From Caldilineaceae bacterium (GTDB lineage: Bacteria; Chloroflexota; Anaerolineae; Caldilineales; Caldilineaceae), in contig JAJDZJ010000152.1 in the NCBI GenBank assembly GCA_022824685.1, forward strand, positions 1 through 34,745: a DNA stretch of 34,745 nt, written 5' to 3'. The notes below the pieces were generated by a model. The model saw only the letters and a program-made list of their open reading frames with translations. It was not told where the DNA came from and made no database searches. Within the stretch, counting starts at the first letter, position 1; every line of letters starts with the position of its first letter. Both the position numbers and the translations under genes were made by a program. Below are positions 7,246 to 15,787 of this stretch, piece by piece.

Positions 7246-8226
7246 TCACGGGGTGTCTCCGTTCTGATGGAGCCAGCATTTCACATGTTGGCGGCGGCCG
7301 GCCGGCACCAGTTCAGGGTCGGTTTCGCACAGCTCGAAGCGATGGTGGCAGCGGGGGGCGAAGCGACAGCCGGGGACCAGGTCCAGCAGGCTGGGCGGCT
7401 GGCCGCTGATGAAGTCGGGTTCCTCGACCTGGCGCAGTTTGGGGACGCTGGCCATCAGTTTCTGTGAATAGGGATGGAGCGGTTCGACGAAGAACTGCTC
7501 GGCGTCGTTGAGCTCGACGATCTGGCCGGCGTACATGACGGCGGCGCGGTCGGCGAGTTCGCTGGAGGTGCCGATGTCGTGGGTAATGAGGATGAAGCTG
7601 GTCCTGGTCTCCTGTTTGACCCTCTTCAGGACGTTCATGATGTTGGCCTGGGTGAGGACGTCGAGCGCGGAGGTCGGCTCGTCGAGAATGATCAGGTCGG
7701 GATCGGTGACCATGGCCATGGCGATGGCGACGCGCTGGCGCATGCCGCCGCTGAGCTCGAAGGCGTAGCGGTTGATGAAATCGGCGGGAACGCCGACATT
7801 CTGGAAGGCGGTGGCGACGCGTTCGAGGGCTTCGCTGCGGCGGATTCCGTAGTGGGAGAGGAGAGGTTCGGCGACCTGGTCGCCCACTTTGAGGACCGGG
7901 TTGAGCGAGTTCATGGCGGCCTGGGGCACGAGCGAAATCTGTATCCAGCGGACCTGCTGGCGGTACTCTTCGTCGCTGAGCTGCATGACCTCCTGGCCGT
8001 TGAGCTTGACACTGCCGGAATAGGTGTGGACGTTGCGCGGCAGCATGCGCAGAATCGCTTTTGTGAGAGAGGTCTTGCCGCAGCCGGATTCACCAAGGAT
8101 GACCATGGCTTCGTTGCGGCGCAGGTTGAGGCTGACGCCGTCGACGGCGTGCAGGACGCCCTGCTGTGTGCGGAAATAGAGATGCAGGTCTTCGATTTGC
8201 AGTACCGGTGGATCGGAGAAGGCCAT
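7246..8226 (-). CDS. Oligopeptide/dipeptide-type ABC transporter ATP-binding protein (OppD/DppD-like)
   Basis: Cytosolic ATPase of 326 residues: Walker A GESGCGKTS (45-53), the Opp-type Q-loop stretch VPQAAMNSLNP (about 100-110), signature LSGGMRQRV (158-166), Walker B LIILDEP (178-184) followed by TSALDV, and H-loop ILITHD. The C-terminal oligo-HPY extension has GCRFAPRCHHRFELC with the expected cysteines. Its start codon overlaps the stop of the upstream permease by one base (TAATG), so translation is coupled. The following ATPase begins 67 bases later. Together they form the only ATPase pair for two complete permease/binding-protein sets, so they presumably serve both or the partner of one set is encoded elsewhere; this is inference. 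Confidence 0.93.
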   Translation of the reverse strand: MAFSDPPVLQIEDLHLYFRTQQGVLHAVDGVSLNLRRNEAMVILGESGCGKTSLTKAILRMLPRNVHTYSGSVKLNGQEVMQLSDEEYRQQVRWIQISLVPQAAMNSLNPVLKVGDQVAEPLLSHYGIRRSEALERVATAFQNVGVPADFINRYAFELSGGMRQRVAIAMAMVTDPDLIILDEPTSALDVLTQANIMNVLKRVKQETRTSFILITHDIGTSSELADRAAVMYAGQIVELNDAEQFFVEPLHPYSQKLMASVPKLRQVEEPDFISGQPPSLLDLVPGCRFAPRCHHRFELCETDPELVPAGRRQHVKCWLHQNGDTP

Positions 8227-9587
8227 TACAGATCTCGCAATCTGGGATTGAAGACTCTGTCCAGGGCGAAGCCCACCATGGCAAAGCCGAGGCCGGAGAT
8301 TAGCAGGAGAGCGGCGGGCTCGAGCACCCAGTAGTAGTTGCCCTGGTAGAGGGCGTCGTTGACGCGGGCGTCGCTGAGCACTTTGCCCCAGGTAGGCAGC
8401 AGGGGGTCGCCGAGGTTGAGCACGGCGAGCGTGGCCTCGACGAAGACGAAGGAGGGGATGGCTACCACAAAACCGGGCACGAGGGTGGGAATGAGACGGG
8501 GGATCAGATAGAGGAAGATGATGCGGAAGTTGCCGGCGCCATAGGCGCGGGCGGCCTCGAAGTAGGGGGACTCTTTGACCTGGAGGAAGACGGCGCGGGA
8601 GGTCTTAATGCCGCCACTGAAGATGCTAAGTACAATCAGTACGCTCAGCATAACCCAGATGCTACGCGAGTAAAACAGGCCGACCATGATCAGGATGGGC
8701 AGAACCGGCAGGATGAGGTTGACCTCGGTGATGCGCTGAATTACGGCGTCGATGAATCCGCCGAAGTGGGCCCCGATCGCGGCCACAATGAAGGTACTTA
8801 CAGAGGTTCCGACGGCTGCCATGAGACCGAAGGCGAGGGCGACGGGCATCCCCCACATGAGGGCCAGCAAAAGGTCGCGGCGCAGGTGATCGGTTCCTGC
8901 GAGGCCGTAGACCTGGCCATAGACGACCAGGCGGGCGTCGACATCTGCGTCATCTTCGAACACGAGCCCGGCGGCGACGAGCTGGTAGGTACCCTTGAGC
9001 GGCCTGGGGTCGTCTTCGTTGGAGGCGGGATCAGCGAAGAGGCCGATTTCCGGTCTGACCCCGTCAAGGCGCCTTTCGAGCTTATCTTCTTGCGAAAAGC
9101 GGACGGTAACGGGTCCTTCGACGGTGACATCGGCGATGCGGATTTCGCGGCCGTCGGGAGTCAGCCAGGTGAGCGACACGAGGGGTCGCTTCTGTTCATG
9201 CTCCGACGTGAGAAAGAGGGAGATTTCCTGGGGAAACTCGTCGGCCGTAAAGTCGAAGGTGAAGGTGGTGATGACGTCGGTCATCTCTTCAGAGACTATC
9301 TCGCGCGTCTTCCGAACGGAATCGACTTCGGTTTCGCCGGCGGGGCCCAGGATAATCGTCTCGGGCTGATTGACGCCGGGGAAGAGGTTCACCCATTTGG
9401 GCATGGCCGTGCGAGGGTTTTCCAGCCAGACGCCCTCTCCTCCGCGCCAGAGGTCAACTGCTTCGCTGTAGGGAATGGCGATCACGGTATAGATGGAAAA
9501 AAGGACCATGGCCGTGATAATGGCCAGACCGGCGATGGCGGAAGGATATTGGGAAAGAGCCGACAACGTCCGTCTGATTGCTGTCAT
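8226..9587 (-). CDS. ABC permease, OppC/DppC type, with large extracytoplasmic insert (permease C2)
   Basis: Inner-membrane permease of 453 residues, well above the usual 280-340. After the first membrane helix (about 17-39) a long hydrophilic segment (about 41-225) of beta-rich character is inserted before the conserved GTDHLRRDLLLALMWGMPVAL block (231-251), which normally follows a short loop. The remaining five helices and the EAA-type coupling loop EAARAYGAGNFRIIFLYLIPRL (about 341-362) are normal. The insert must lie outside the membrane and may dock the unusual permuted binding protein encoded in the same operon. The gene overlaps permease B2 by four bases (ATGA) and the ATPase by one, so translation of these three is tightly coupled. 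BPD-type permease assignment is firm; the role of the insert is inference. Confidence 0.9.
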   Translation of the reverse strand: MTAIRRTLSALSQYPSAIAGLAIITAMVLFSIYTVIAIPYSEAVDLWRGGEGVWLENPRTAMPKWVNLFPGVNQPETIILGPAGETEVDSVRKTREIVSEEMTDVITTFTFDFTADEFPQEISLFLTSEHEQKRPLVSLTWLTPDGREIRIADVTVEGPVTVRFSQEDKLERRLDGVRPEIGLFADPASNEDDPRPLKGTYQLVAAGLVFEDDADVDARLVVYGQVYGLAGTDHLRRDLLLALMWGMPVALAFGLMAAVGTSVSTFIVAAIGAHFGGFIDAVIQRITEVNLILPVLPILIMVGLFYSRSIWVMLSVLIVLSIFSGGIKTSRAVFLQVKESPYFEAARAYGAGNFRIIFLYLIPRLIPTLVPGFVVAIPSFVFVEATLAVLNLGDPLLPTWGKVLSDARVNDALYQGNYYWVLEPAALLLISGLGFAMVGFALDRVFNPRLRDL

Positions 9588-10726
9588 GCCTGCCCTCCCG
9601 GGTTGCCACCAACCTTGACGCGGGGGTCCAAGAGAGCATAAGCGAAATCGAGGAAAAAGACGGTAAATCCGAGCAGGTAGGCGTAGAGGACTGTGGAGCC
9701 AACGATCACAGAAGTCTCGAAAATGTTGGCGGCCAAATAGAACAGTCGCCCCAAGCCCGGCCAGTTGAAGATCGTCTCAAGTACGATAGAACCGAACCAG
9801 AGGCCTATGAGTTGAAGCGCAAGGCCGGTCACGATGGTGGGCATGGTCGGCCGCAAGATGTAGCGCCGCTCGATCACCCGGTCGGGCAGACCTTTGGCGC
9901 GGGCCATGTCGACATAGTCTTCGTTTGAAAAGATGAGGAAGAAGGTGCGCGAGCCGTAGATGCCGAGAAATATGGAGCTGACAAAAGTGGCGGTAACGGG
10001 CAGCACCATGTGGTTGAGAACGCTGAGGGCGTAGCCGATGAGCGTGTCGGGCGGGGGCGCGGACACAAGTCCACCAAATGGGAACCAACCCAAGAGGGCG
10101 GCGAAGAGCAGAATGAGGAAGAGGCCATAGAACCAGCTGGGGGCAGCGGACGTCGGGGCCAGGGCGACGATGACCCGATCGATCAGGCTGCCGTAGTTGC
10201 GAGAGAGATAGAGGGCAGAAAAGAGATTCACAAAGAAGGACAAGAAAAAGGAGGTGGAGAAGAGAAGTATGGTGGCTGGCAAGCGCTCCAAGATGATGTT
10301 ACGCACCTGCCGCGAGCCGCTGTCGCTGGACATGTTATCGGCCCAGCCCAGGTCCAGTATCATGGCACCCCAAAGAAAGCGGAGGCTGCGAAGGAGGAAG
10401 GGTTGGTTAAGGCCCATGCGCTTTTCCTGCAAAGCAACTAGCTTGTCGACATGTGCTAGTCGTTCTTCGGCGGACATGTCTTTGAGCTCCGGATCCAGCG
10501 CGGCGGCGATGGCCACCGACTCGCGAATATAGCCAACGCGAATCTCATCGACATAGCCGCCCATATTGGCTATCAAAATTGTCAGGTAGACGCCGATCAG
10601 GACTGTAAAGACCAGTGCAACCATACGCAGCCCGGTGTACTGCGCGACGCGGGCGAGCGTGCTTTGTGTCTGTGGTCTTTCGGCGCTCTCTGCGCCGGGT
10701 TGGAGGGGCAGAGCGGCATCGGTCAT
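9584..10726 (-). CDS. ABC permease, OppB/DppB type (permease B2)
   Basis: Inner-membrane permease of 380 residues in the OppB/DppB family. It has a hydrophilic N-terminus of about 30 residues, first helix at about 33-53, an extracytoplasmic segment (about 57-115) holding a DPELKDMSAEERL helix, then the five-helix core with coupling-loop motif YVDMARAKGLPDRVIERRYILR and the terminal AYALLDPRVKVGG signature. I chose ATG 10726, beginning MTDAALPL, because GAGAGGT lies six bases before it; a longer reading to 10798 would run through an inverted-repeat spacer. Its stop overlaps the next permease start by four bases. It lacks the classic short N-terminal helix sequence of B1 at 14562, so the two B subunits belong to distinct branches, matching their distinct binding proteins. 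Confidence 0.9.
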   Translation of the reverse strand: MTDAALPLQPGAESAERPQTQSTLARVAQYTGLRMVALVFTVLIGVYLTILIANMGGYVDEIRVGYIRESVAIAAALDPELKDMSAEERLAHVDKLVALQEKRMGLNQPFLLRSLRFLWGAMILDLGWADNMSSDSGSRQVRNIILERLPATILLFSTSFFLSFFVNLFSALYLSRNYGSLIDRVIVALAPTSAAPSWFYGLFLILLFAALLGWFPFGGLVSAPPPDTLIGYALSVLNHMVLPVTATFVSSIFLGIYGSRTFFLIFSNEDYVDMARAKGLPDRVIERRYILRPTMPTIVTGLALQLIGLWFGSIVLETIFNWPGLGRLFYLAANIFETSVIVGSTVLYAYLLGFTVFFLDFAYALLDPRVKVGGNPGGQA

Positions 10727-10758
10727 GGGGTGACCTCTCAGGAAAAGAAGAGAGTGAA

Positions 10759-10796
10759 GAGGAGTGAGGAGAGAGGAAACCCCTCTCTCACTCCTC
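10759..10796 (-). other. Stem-loop between SBP2 and permease B2
   Basis: The arm at 10782-10796 is complementary to 10759-10776 apart from a 3-base bulge, giving about 15 pairs with a short loop. The surrounding spacer (10741-10815) is made of GAGTGAGG-like units. On the minus-strand transcript it directly follows the SBP2 stop, where a processing or attenuation hairpin would raise binding-protein level above permease level. Confidence 0.5.
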
Positions 10797-10828
10797 ACTT
10801 CTCGCTCATCACTCCTTGCGTTTCAGGG

Positions 10829-13411
10829 TTAGTTCGTGGTTACGAACTCGAGGGACGAGAAGGTGGGGATGCTGACGCGCAGGGGCGCGACGGCCACCTC
10901 CAGTTTATTTGCGCCGGTTTCGAGGCCGGCGGTGTCTTCGGCGCTGAGCGTGATCTGCCAGAGACCATCCTCAACGGCTTCGGCGGCGCCGGTCAGGGCC
11001 AGTTCGCCGAGGGCGTCGAAGACGAGGTACTTGACTTCGTCGATGTCGGCGGTGGCGTAGGCGTCGCCGCCAAAGTCGATCATTACTTCGAATATGGCCT
11101 CATCGCCTGAGGTGACGCGGGCCGGGCCGTCGACCGAGACTTCGGCGATCATGGGTGTGTCAAAGCCTTCCCACTTGCTGGAGGCGTCGGGGAAGCTTTC
11201 GACACGGATCAATTGGACGGTCTTCTCGGTGGTGAAGGCCTTTTCGAGGTAGAAGGGTCCGTTGCCGACCCAGAAGTGCCCTTTATCTTCGTACCAGGCG
11301 CTGAGGTTTGCCCAGCGTGTATCCGCTTCATCGGCGCTGATATAGTCGCCGAGTGTGGACGCGTAGGGGATATGTCCATCGGCGGCGGCGGATTCGAGAT
11401 GGCCTTGGAGGATCTCGATGCTCGGTCCGGCGATGTAGCTCATCCACTCGACTTCGTTGGCATCGGCCTTGTCGGACGAGAAGGCGAGGTCACCGGCGGC
11501 TTCGGCCAGGAGCCCAACCGCCAACGAATGCCAGGGTGTGCCGGGGAAGAAGTTGGCCACGTTCAGTTCGGCGTCGAGGGTGTACTGGTCACTGTAATAC
11601 TCGATGACGAGCGGGCTCGTCTGCGCGATCCGGTAGCCCCGGAAGTGGCTCTGGAAGTTGTTCAGATTCGGCACCTGGGCCTCGTCGAAGACGGCGCTCT
11701 CTTCCTTGGCCAGGTCGAAGGTGGTGATCATGCCCAGGACGACGTCGGCGAGACTGATCGGGCTGCCGTCGTGCCAGGTCAGATCGGAGAGATCGCCCGG
11801 ATAGTAGACGACACTCTTGAGGTTGGCGGTAAGGCCGTCGGGATGGAGGTCGCCGACGGTGACGAACTGCTGCTCAACGGCGTCCCAGTCGAGCCAGGCA
11901 TCTTCGGGCACCTCGATCTGTTCGGCGAAGGTCAGGTCGACCCAGTCATGGGTGCTGCCGACGGGGAGCCCTTCCTTGACCGTAACCTCGGCTCTTTCGA
12001 AGCGCTGCGGCCACTGGAGCCCGGTGAAGGGGTCGGGCATTGCGCCCACGTCGGCGGTGGCGCGGATCAGCATCGTGTCATAGATCCAGTTGGAGCCGGC
12101 TACTGGATTCCAGGGCTCGGGCAGCATGCTGGGCATGGCGATGGTGAGGGCGCCGCCCTCTTCGCCGGCGCGGCGCAGGGTATAGGGCCAGAGGCGGGCG
12201 CCGTTGAGGCCGCCGGCCAGGTCCGTGGAGACGGAGACATCGCCTCTGTAGGCGGTGAAGCCGAGCTGGTTCACGAGCCAGACGCGCACCGAGTCCTGCA
12301 TGGAGAGGGCGAGGACGTCGCCGAAGAGCTCGCGCCGTTCATCCATGGTGGTAAAGTCGCGCAGGTCCAGTTTTTCGGACATGGCGTCGAATTCTTCGGA
12401 CGGGGTGTAGGCCTGCCAGAGTGGGAAGGGCAACCCGCGATTGGTGTAAAAGAAGTCGAAGTTGCCGGCCTGGTCGCGGCTGATGGCGGTTGTGATCCAG
12501 CCGCCGGTGTAGATGTGGAACATTCCTTCGTTGGGATCGGTGCCGATCCAGATCGGGGAGGCTTCCGAGGAGGTCTTGTAGTCACGGACGACGCTGAAGC
12601 CAAGGTCTTCGAGCATGGTGGAAACGTAGTCGCCGATCTCCTTACGCTCATCCTCGGTGCGGATCAGGAAAATAACCTCGACCGGCTCGTCCTCGTAGTT
12701 CCAGACGCCGTCGACCAGTTCGGCGCCCAATGCTTCCATCTCCTCGTTGATGATCTCGGCCGCTTTGTCGGGATTGTGCGCATACTCAAGTTCAAGCTGG
12801 CGCACGATGTCGACGAGGCGTGCGTAGTCCGGGAAGGCATTGGTAATGGCCATGTAGCGCGGTGAGGCGAGGCCGCCGTAGATTTCCTGGGAGATGAAAT
12901 CGCGGTCGACGAGGTAGTTCATGGCCTCGCGGATGCGCGGCACGGCAAACGGGTTGAGTTTGCCGGTGCCGTCGAATACCGGTCCGGCGGGGTTGAAGGT
13001 CAGCTCTGCATAGACGCCGAAGGAGTTGGAATATGTCAGGCTATCCATTCCCTGGACGGTGGCGTAGACCTCGGCGTCGCTGATGGAGAATGCGTAGGCG
13101 TCGATCTCGGCGAGATCCATGCGTGTGACGGCAGCGGCGGCTGAGGGTTCTTCGATGGCGATGACTTCGTCGACCCAGGCGCCGGTGCGCTCGCTCATGG
13201 CTGCGGGTTCTTCTTCCTCAGCCTCGGCCACTTCTTCAGTTTCTTCCTCTTCTTCTGCGGCCACCTCTTCCGTCTCTTCGGCGGCCTGTTCCTCCTGTGC
13301 GGGCGCGGCCGGCTCCTCGGCCATTTCCGTATCACCGCCGCCGCCGCAGGCCGCGAAGGCGAGCGCGGCGATCAGGAGGATCGCCAGGAAGGCAAAACGT
13401 TTCTTGGACAT
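10829..13411 (-). CDS. Extracellular solute-binding lipoprotein, family 5, apparently circularly permuted (SBP2)
   Basis: Lipoprotein of 860 residues, far longer than the usual 500-600. A signal peptide with lipobox LAFAAC (Cys22) is followed by a Glu/Ala linker (29-72). The family-5 blocks then come in unusual order: the block normally in the second half appears first (AEIDAYAF 101-108; IREAMNYLVDRDFI 160-173), and the normal N-terminal block comes later (ALTIAMPSMLPEPWNPV 421-437; DPFTG 460-464; LTWHDGSPISLADVV 544-558; GNGPFYLEKA 716-725). A beta-sandwich-like domain (about 752-860) ends the protein. The neighbouring SBP1 shows the standard order. It presumably binds an oligomeric substrate outside the membrane and delivers it to permeases B2/C2. 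Ligand unknown. AAGGAG is spaced eight bases before ATG 13411. Many sheltered acidic residues make it strongly anionic. Confidence 0.88.
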   Translation of the reverse strand: MSKKRFAFLAILLIAALAFAACGGGGDTEMAEEPAAPAQEEQAAEETEEVAAEEEEETEEVAEAEEEEPAAMSERTGAWVDEVIAIEEPSAAAAVTRMDLAEIDAYAFSISDAEVYATVQGMDSLTYSNSFGVYAELTFNPAGPVFDGTGKLNPFAVPRIREAMNYLVDRDFISQEIYGGLASPRYMAITNAFPDYARLVDIVRQLELEYAHNPDKAAEIINEEMEALGAELVDGVWNYEDEPVEVIFLIRTEDERKEIGDYVSTMLEDLGFSVVRDYKTSSEASPIWIGTDPNEGMFHIYTGGWITTAISRDQAGNFDFFYTNRGLPFPLWQAYTPSEEFDAMSEKLDLRDFTTMDERRELFGDVLALSMQDSVRVWLVNQLGFTAYRGDVSVSTDLAGGLNGARLWPYTLRRAGEEGGALTIAMPSMLPEPWNPVAGSNWIYDTMLIRATADVGAMPDPFTGLQWPQRFERAEVTVKEGLPVGSTHDWVDLTFAEQIEVPEDAWLDWDAVEQQFVTVGDLHPDGLTANLKSVVYYPGDLSDLTWHDGSPISLADVVLGMITTFDLAKEESAVFDEAQVPNLNNFQSHFRGYRIAQTSPLVIEYYSDQYTLDAELNVANFFPGTPWHSLAVGLLAEAAGDLAFSSDKADANEVEWMSYIAGPSIEILQGHLESAAADGHIPYASTLGDYISADEADTRWANLSAWYEDKGHFWVGNGPFYLEKAFTTEKTVQLIRVESFPDASSKWEGFDTPMIAEVSVDGPARVTSGDEAIFEVMIDFGGDAYATADIDEVKYLVFDALGELALTGAAEAVEDGLWQITLSAEDTAGLETGANKLEVAVAPLRVSIPTFSSLEFVTTN

Positions 13412-13510
13412 TCGCTTATCTCCTTTGTTGCGTACGTGCAGAATGTTTTCGGCAGCTGGCGCCCAGCCATAGGGTGGAGCTGGTCGGACCGACTGGTTGC
13501 GCCAAACTGT

Positions 13511-14539
13511 TTACCGTATGTTTTTCATCATCGGGTCGAGCGCGTCGCGCAGACCGTCGCCGATGAGATAGAGGGCCAGCACAGTAAGCGTGATCAGCAG
13601 GCCGGGGCCGACGAGCAGATGCAGCGCAACGAAGGCGCCGGATTCCGGGTCGCGAAGGAAAAGAAAGTTGTTGGCCCTGTTGAGCATATTACCCCAAGTT
13701 GCCGTTGGCGGTTGTATTCCCAATCCCAAAAAACTGAGAGCGGATTCGACCAGGATGAGGATGCCGACATCAATGGCTGCGTTGACGATGATGATCGGCA
13801 GGCTGTTTGGAATTACATGTTGGAGCATGATGCGGGCATTGCGCGTGCCGACGGAGCGGGCCGCGAGCACAAAATCCAGGGCGCGCACTTTGAATACATT
13901 TCCGCGGATGAGGCGCGCGGTGCCAAACCAGCCGAAGAGACCGAGGAAGAGGGTCAGGGTGATGGGATTGGGCTTGAACATTGCGGTAACGATGATGAGG
14001 AGATAGATTCCCGGGATGGACACAAAAGTATTGATAAACCACATGATGAAGTCGTCGACGACGCCGCCAAAGAAGCCAGCCGTTGTGCCGACGGTCACGC
14101 CCAGTATGAGAATCAGGATGGTGGCTGCAATGGCGATGCCAAGGCTGACCCGCCCCCCATAGAGGAGGCGCACAAACTGATCGCGGCCGAGTTGGTCAGT
14201 GCCCAGCCAGTGCGCGACGCCGCCGGCTTTTTCCAGGAGGAGGGGGGCGCGCAGTGGGTCCTGGCCGGCGCGCCACTGGATGTACGGTCCCAGATAGGGT
14301 TGCTGGAAGGCGTTGTCGGGGTTGGTGTCGTTGGGCCCAATGCCGACAGCTCCGGCAACTACCGGCGCCAAGAGAGAGAGCGCGGCCATCGTTGCGAGGA
14401 AGCCCAGGGCGATGAGTGTAACGAGGTCGCGGCGCAGGGAATGGAGCGCCATGCTCCAGTAGGTGCGGGGTTTGCGTTGCAGTTGGGGTTCGGCGGCCAG
14501 GTTTGCGTGCGTCGAACCGTGCGCTTGAGCAACCGTCAC
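13511..14539 (-). CDS. ABC permease, OppC/DppC type (permease C1)
   Basis: Inner-membrane permease of 342 residues. Cytosolic N-terminal tail of about 38 residues, first helix at about 40-62, an extracytoplasmic loop (65-110) and then the family signature HWLGTDQLGRDQFVRLLYGGRVSL (110-133). Five further helices and the coupling loop FVLAARSVGTRNARIMLQHVIPN (about 223-245) are as expected, as is the final LYLIGDGLRDALDP motif. The start is GTG 14539 with only a weak ribosome site; no ATG gives a full-length reading in this frame. It begins 22 bases after the B1 stop and ends 99 bases before SBP2 starts. Compared with C2 it has the ordinary short loop, so C1/B1/SBP1 look like a standard Dpp-type set. 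Confidence 0.92.
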   Translation of the reverse strand: MTVAQAHGSTHANLAAEPQLQRKPRTYWSMALHSLRRDLVTLIALGFLATMAALSLLAPVVAGAVGIGPNDTNPDNAFQQPYLGPYIQWRAGQDPLRAPLLLEKAGGVAHWLGTDQLGRDQFVRLLYGGRVSLGIAIAATILILILGVTVGTTAGFFGGVVDDFIMWFINTFVSIPGIYLLIIVTAMFKPNPITLTLFLGLFGWFGTARLIRGNVFKVRALDFVLAARSVGTRNARIMLQHVIPNSLPIIIVNAAIDVGILILVESALSFLGLGIQPPTATWGNMLNRANNFLFLRDPESGAFVALHLLVGPGLLITLTVLALYLIGDGLRDALDPMMKNIR

Positions 14540-14561
14540 GAGTATACGCCTGTTCTCATTG

Positions 14562-15623
14562 CTAGAGCCGCACGCGCGGGTCGACGACGCCGTACAGGAT
14601 ATCCGAAAGGAGGTTGCCCAGGATTGTCAGGAGCGAGAAGAACATCACTGCGCCCAGAACCGTCGGATAGTCCCGTTGCACGGCTGCGCTGAAGGTCATG
14701 CGCCCCATTCCGGGCCAGGAGAAGATGGTTTCAACAATGACGGCGCCGGTCAGGACGCCAAAGATGGTCGGGCCAAGAATTGTCATCAGGGGGATGAGGG
14801 CATTGCGGAGGGCGTGGATGAACCAGACGCGGTTGGCGGGGACGCCTTTGGCCCTGGCCATACGGATATAGTCAGTGCGGATTACTTCGAGCGTTTCGGT
14901 GCGCATGAAGCGGCTAATGCCGGCGATTCCCCCAAAGGCGAGAATGATGGTCGGCAGAATCAGATGCCTGACGCGGTCCAGCAGATCGAACTCGTTGGTG
15001 AGGGAAACGGTGCGCCTGCCGCCGGTGGGCAGCCAGCCAAGGACGACGCCGAAGAAGAAGATGAGCATCAGGCCGAACCAGAAGGAAGGGAGCGCATTGC
15101 CGACAACGGCGAGCACGCGTACGGAGCCGTCAAACAGCGATGCCTGGCGGACGGCGCTTAGGACGCCCAGGGGCACGCCGACGAGAAGTGAGACGGCGAG
15201 CGCGGATACGCTCAATTCAAAGGTGGCGGGCATGCGCTCGACGAGGCGTTCCCAGACGGGCTGATTGGTGGCGATGCTGGTGCCCAGATTGCCGCGCAAG
15301 ATGCCGGCGCCGTTATCGCAGAAGGTGGTATTGAGGGCGGCGGCGAAGGAACAACGGGTATCCTGACGGCCGAACTCCGCGACAACGTCGCCGTTTCGCA
15401 GTGTAACGCCGGTCAGCCAGCCGATGTATTGCAGGGCCCAGGGTTGATCCAGCCCGAGTTGCCGGCGCAGGATTTCGCGCGTTTCCTGTGTGATGTTGGG
15501 ATCGAAGGTGCGGATAAGGATGGGATCACCGGGAGAGTTGTAGACCAGCACGAAGCTGATGACGCTGACGCCAAGCAGGGTGGGGATTGCCTGTAGGAGG
15601 CGACGAATTACGTAACGGACCAT
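14562..15623 (-). CDS. ABC permease, OppB/DppB type (permease B1)
   Basis: Inner-membrane permease of 353 residues. It starts with the textbook MVRYVIRRLLQAIPTLLGVS helix, then SPGDP and the LGLDQPWALQYIGWL segment of OppB/DppB proteins. A short insert (about 75-108) carries two cysteines (C91, C102) that could form a disulfide outside the membrane. The core contains the GNLGTSI motif, coupling loop DYIRMARAKGVPANRVWFIHALRNALIP (251-278) and C-terminal DILYGVVDPRVRL. It pairs with C1 to form the channel fed by SBP1. The gene is separated from SBP1 by 164 bases with two stem-loops, so its expression is likely lower than that of SBP1. No strong Shine-Dalgarno is visible before ATG 15623. Confidence 0.93.
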   Translation of the reverse strand: MVRYVIRRLLQAIPTLLGVSVISFVLVYNSPGDPILIRTFDPNITQETREILRRQLGLDQPWALQYIGWLTGVTLRNGDVVAEFGRQDTRCSFAAALNTTFCDNGAGILRGNLGTSIATNQPVWERLVERMPATFELSVSALAVSLLVGVPLGVLSAVRQASLFDGSVRVLAVVGNALPSFWFGLMLIFFFGVVLGWLPTGGRRTVSLTNEFDLLDRVRHLILPTIILAFGGIAGISRFMRTETLEVIRTDYIRMARAKGVPANRVWFIHALRNALIPLMTILGPTIFGVLTGAVIVETIFSWPGMGRMTFSAAVQRDYPTVLGAVMFFSLLTILGNLLSDILYGVVDPRVRL

Positions 15624-15643
15624 GGTCTGAAACTATCTTTCGA

Positions 15644-15665
15644 TCCGCCTGGACGGACAGGCGGA
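15644..15665 (-). other. Stem-loop in SBP1-permease B1 spacer
   Basis: TCCGCCTG (15644-15651) and CAGGCGGA (15658-15665) form a perfect 8-bp stem with a six-base loop, 20 bases before the permease start on the minus strand. It may shield the permease ribosome site or stabilise upstream RNA. Confidence 0.5.
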
Positions 15666-15684
15666 CGCAATAGAGATATAGGTG

Positions 15685-15725
15685 AGAATCCGCCAGCGCG
15701 CGGTGGGCGAGCGGTGGCGGATTCT
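15685..15725 (-). terminator. Stem-loop after SBP1 (attenuator or RNA-stabilising hairpin)
   Basis: AGAATCCGCCA (15685-15695) pairs perfectly with TGGCGGATTCT (15715-15725), an 11-bp stem with a 19-base GC-rich loop, 62 bases beyond the SBP1 stop. No T-run follows on the minus strand, so partial termination or 3' end protection is more likely than full termination. Confidence 0.55.
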
Positions 15726-15787
15726 TCAGATCTCGTACGCGGCCTGTTCGTCAGGCGCGAGACTCGTCCAGAAATCGTTGCGCCGAT

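Noticed and set aside
11213..12865. Long open frame on the + strand opposite SBP2, 550 codons
   Set aside because: It is the antisense shadow of a high-GC gene: low-complexity Gly/Val/Glu/Asp content, no ribosome site, and the opposite strand encodes a clear lipoprotein. Similar shadows opposite SBP1, mreB and the dehydratase were rejected for the same reason.
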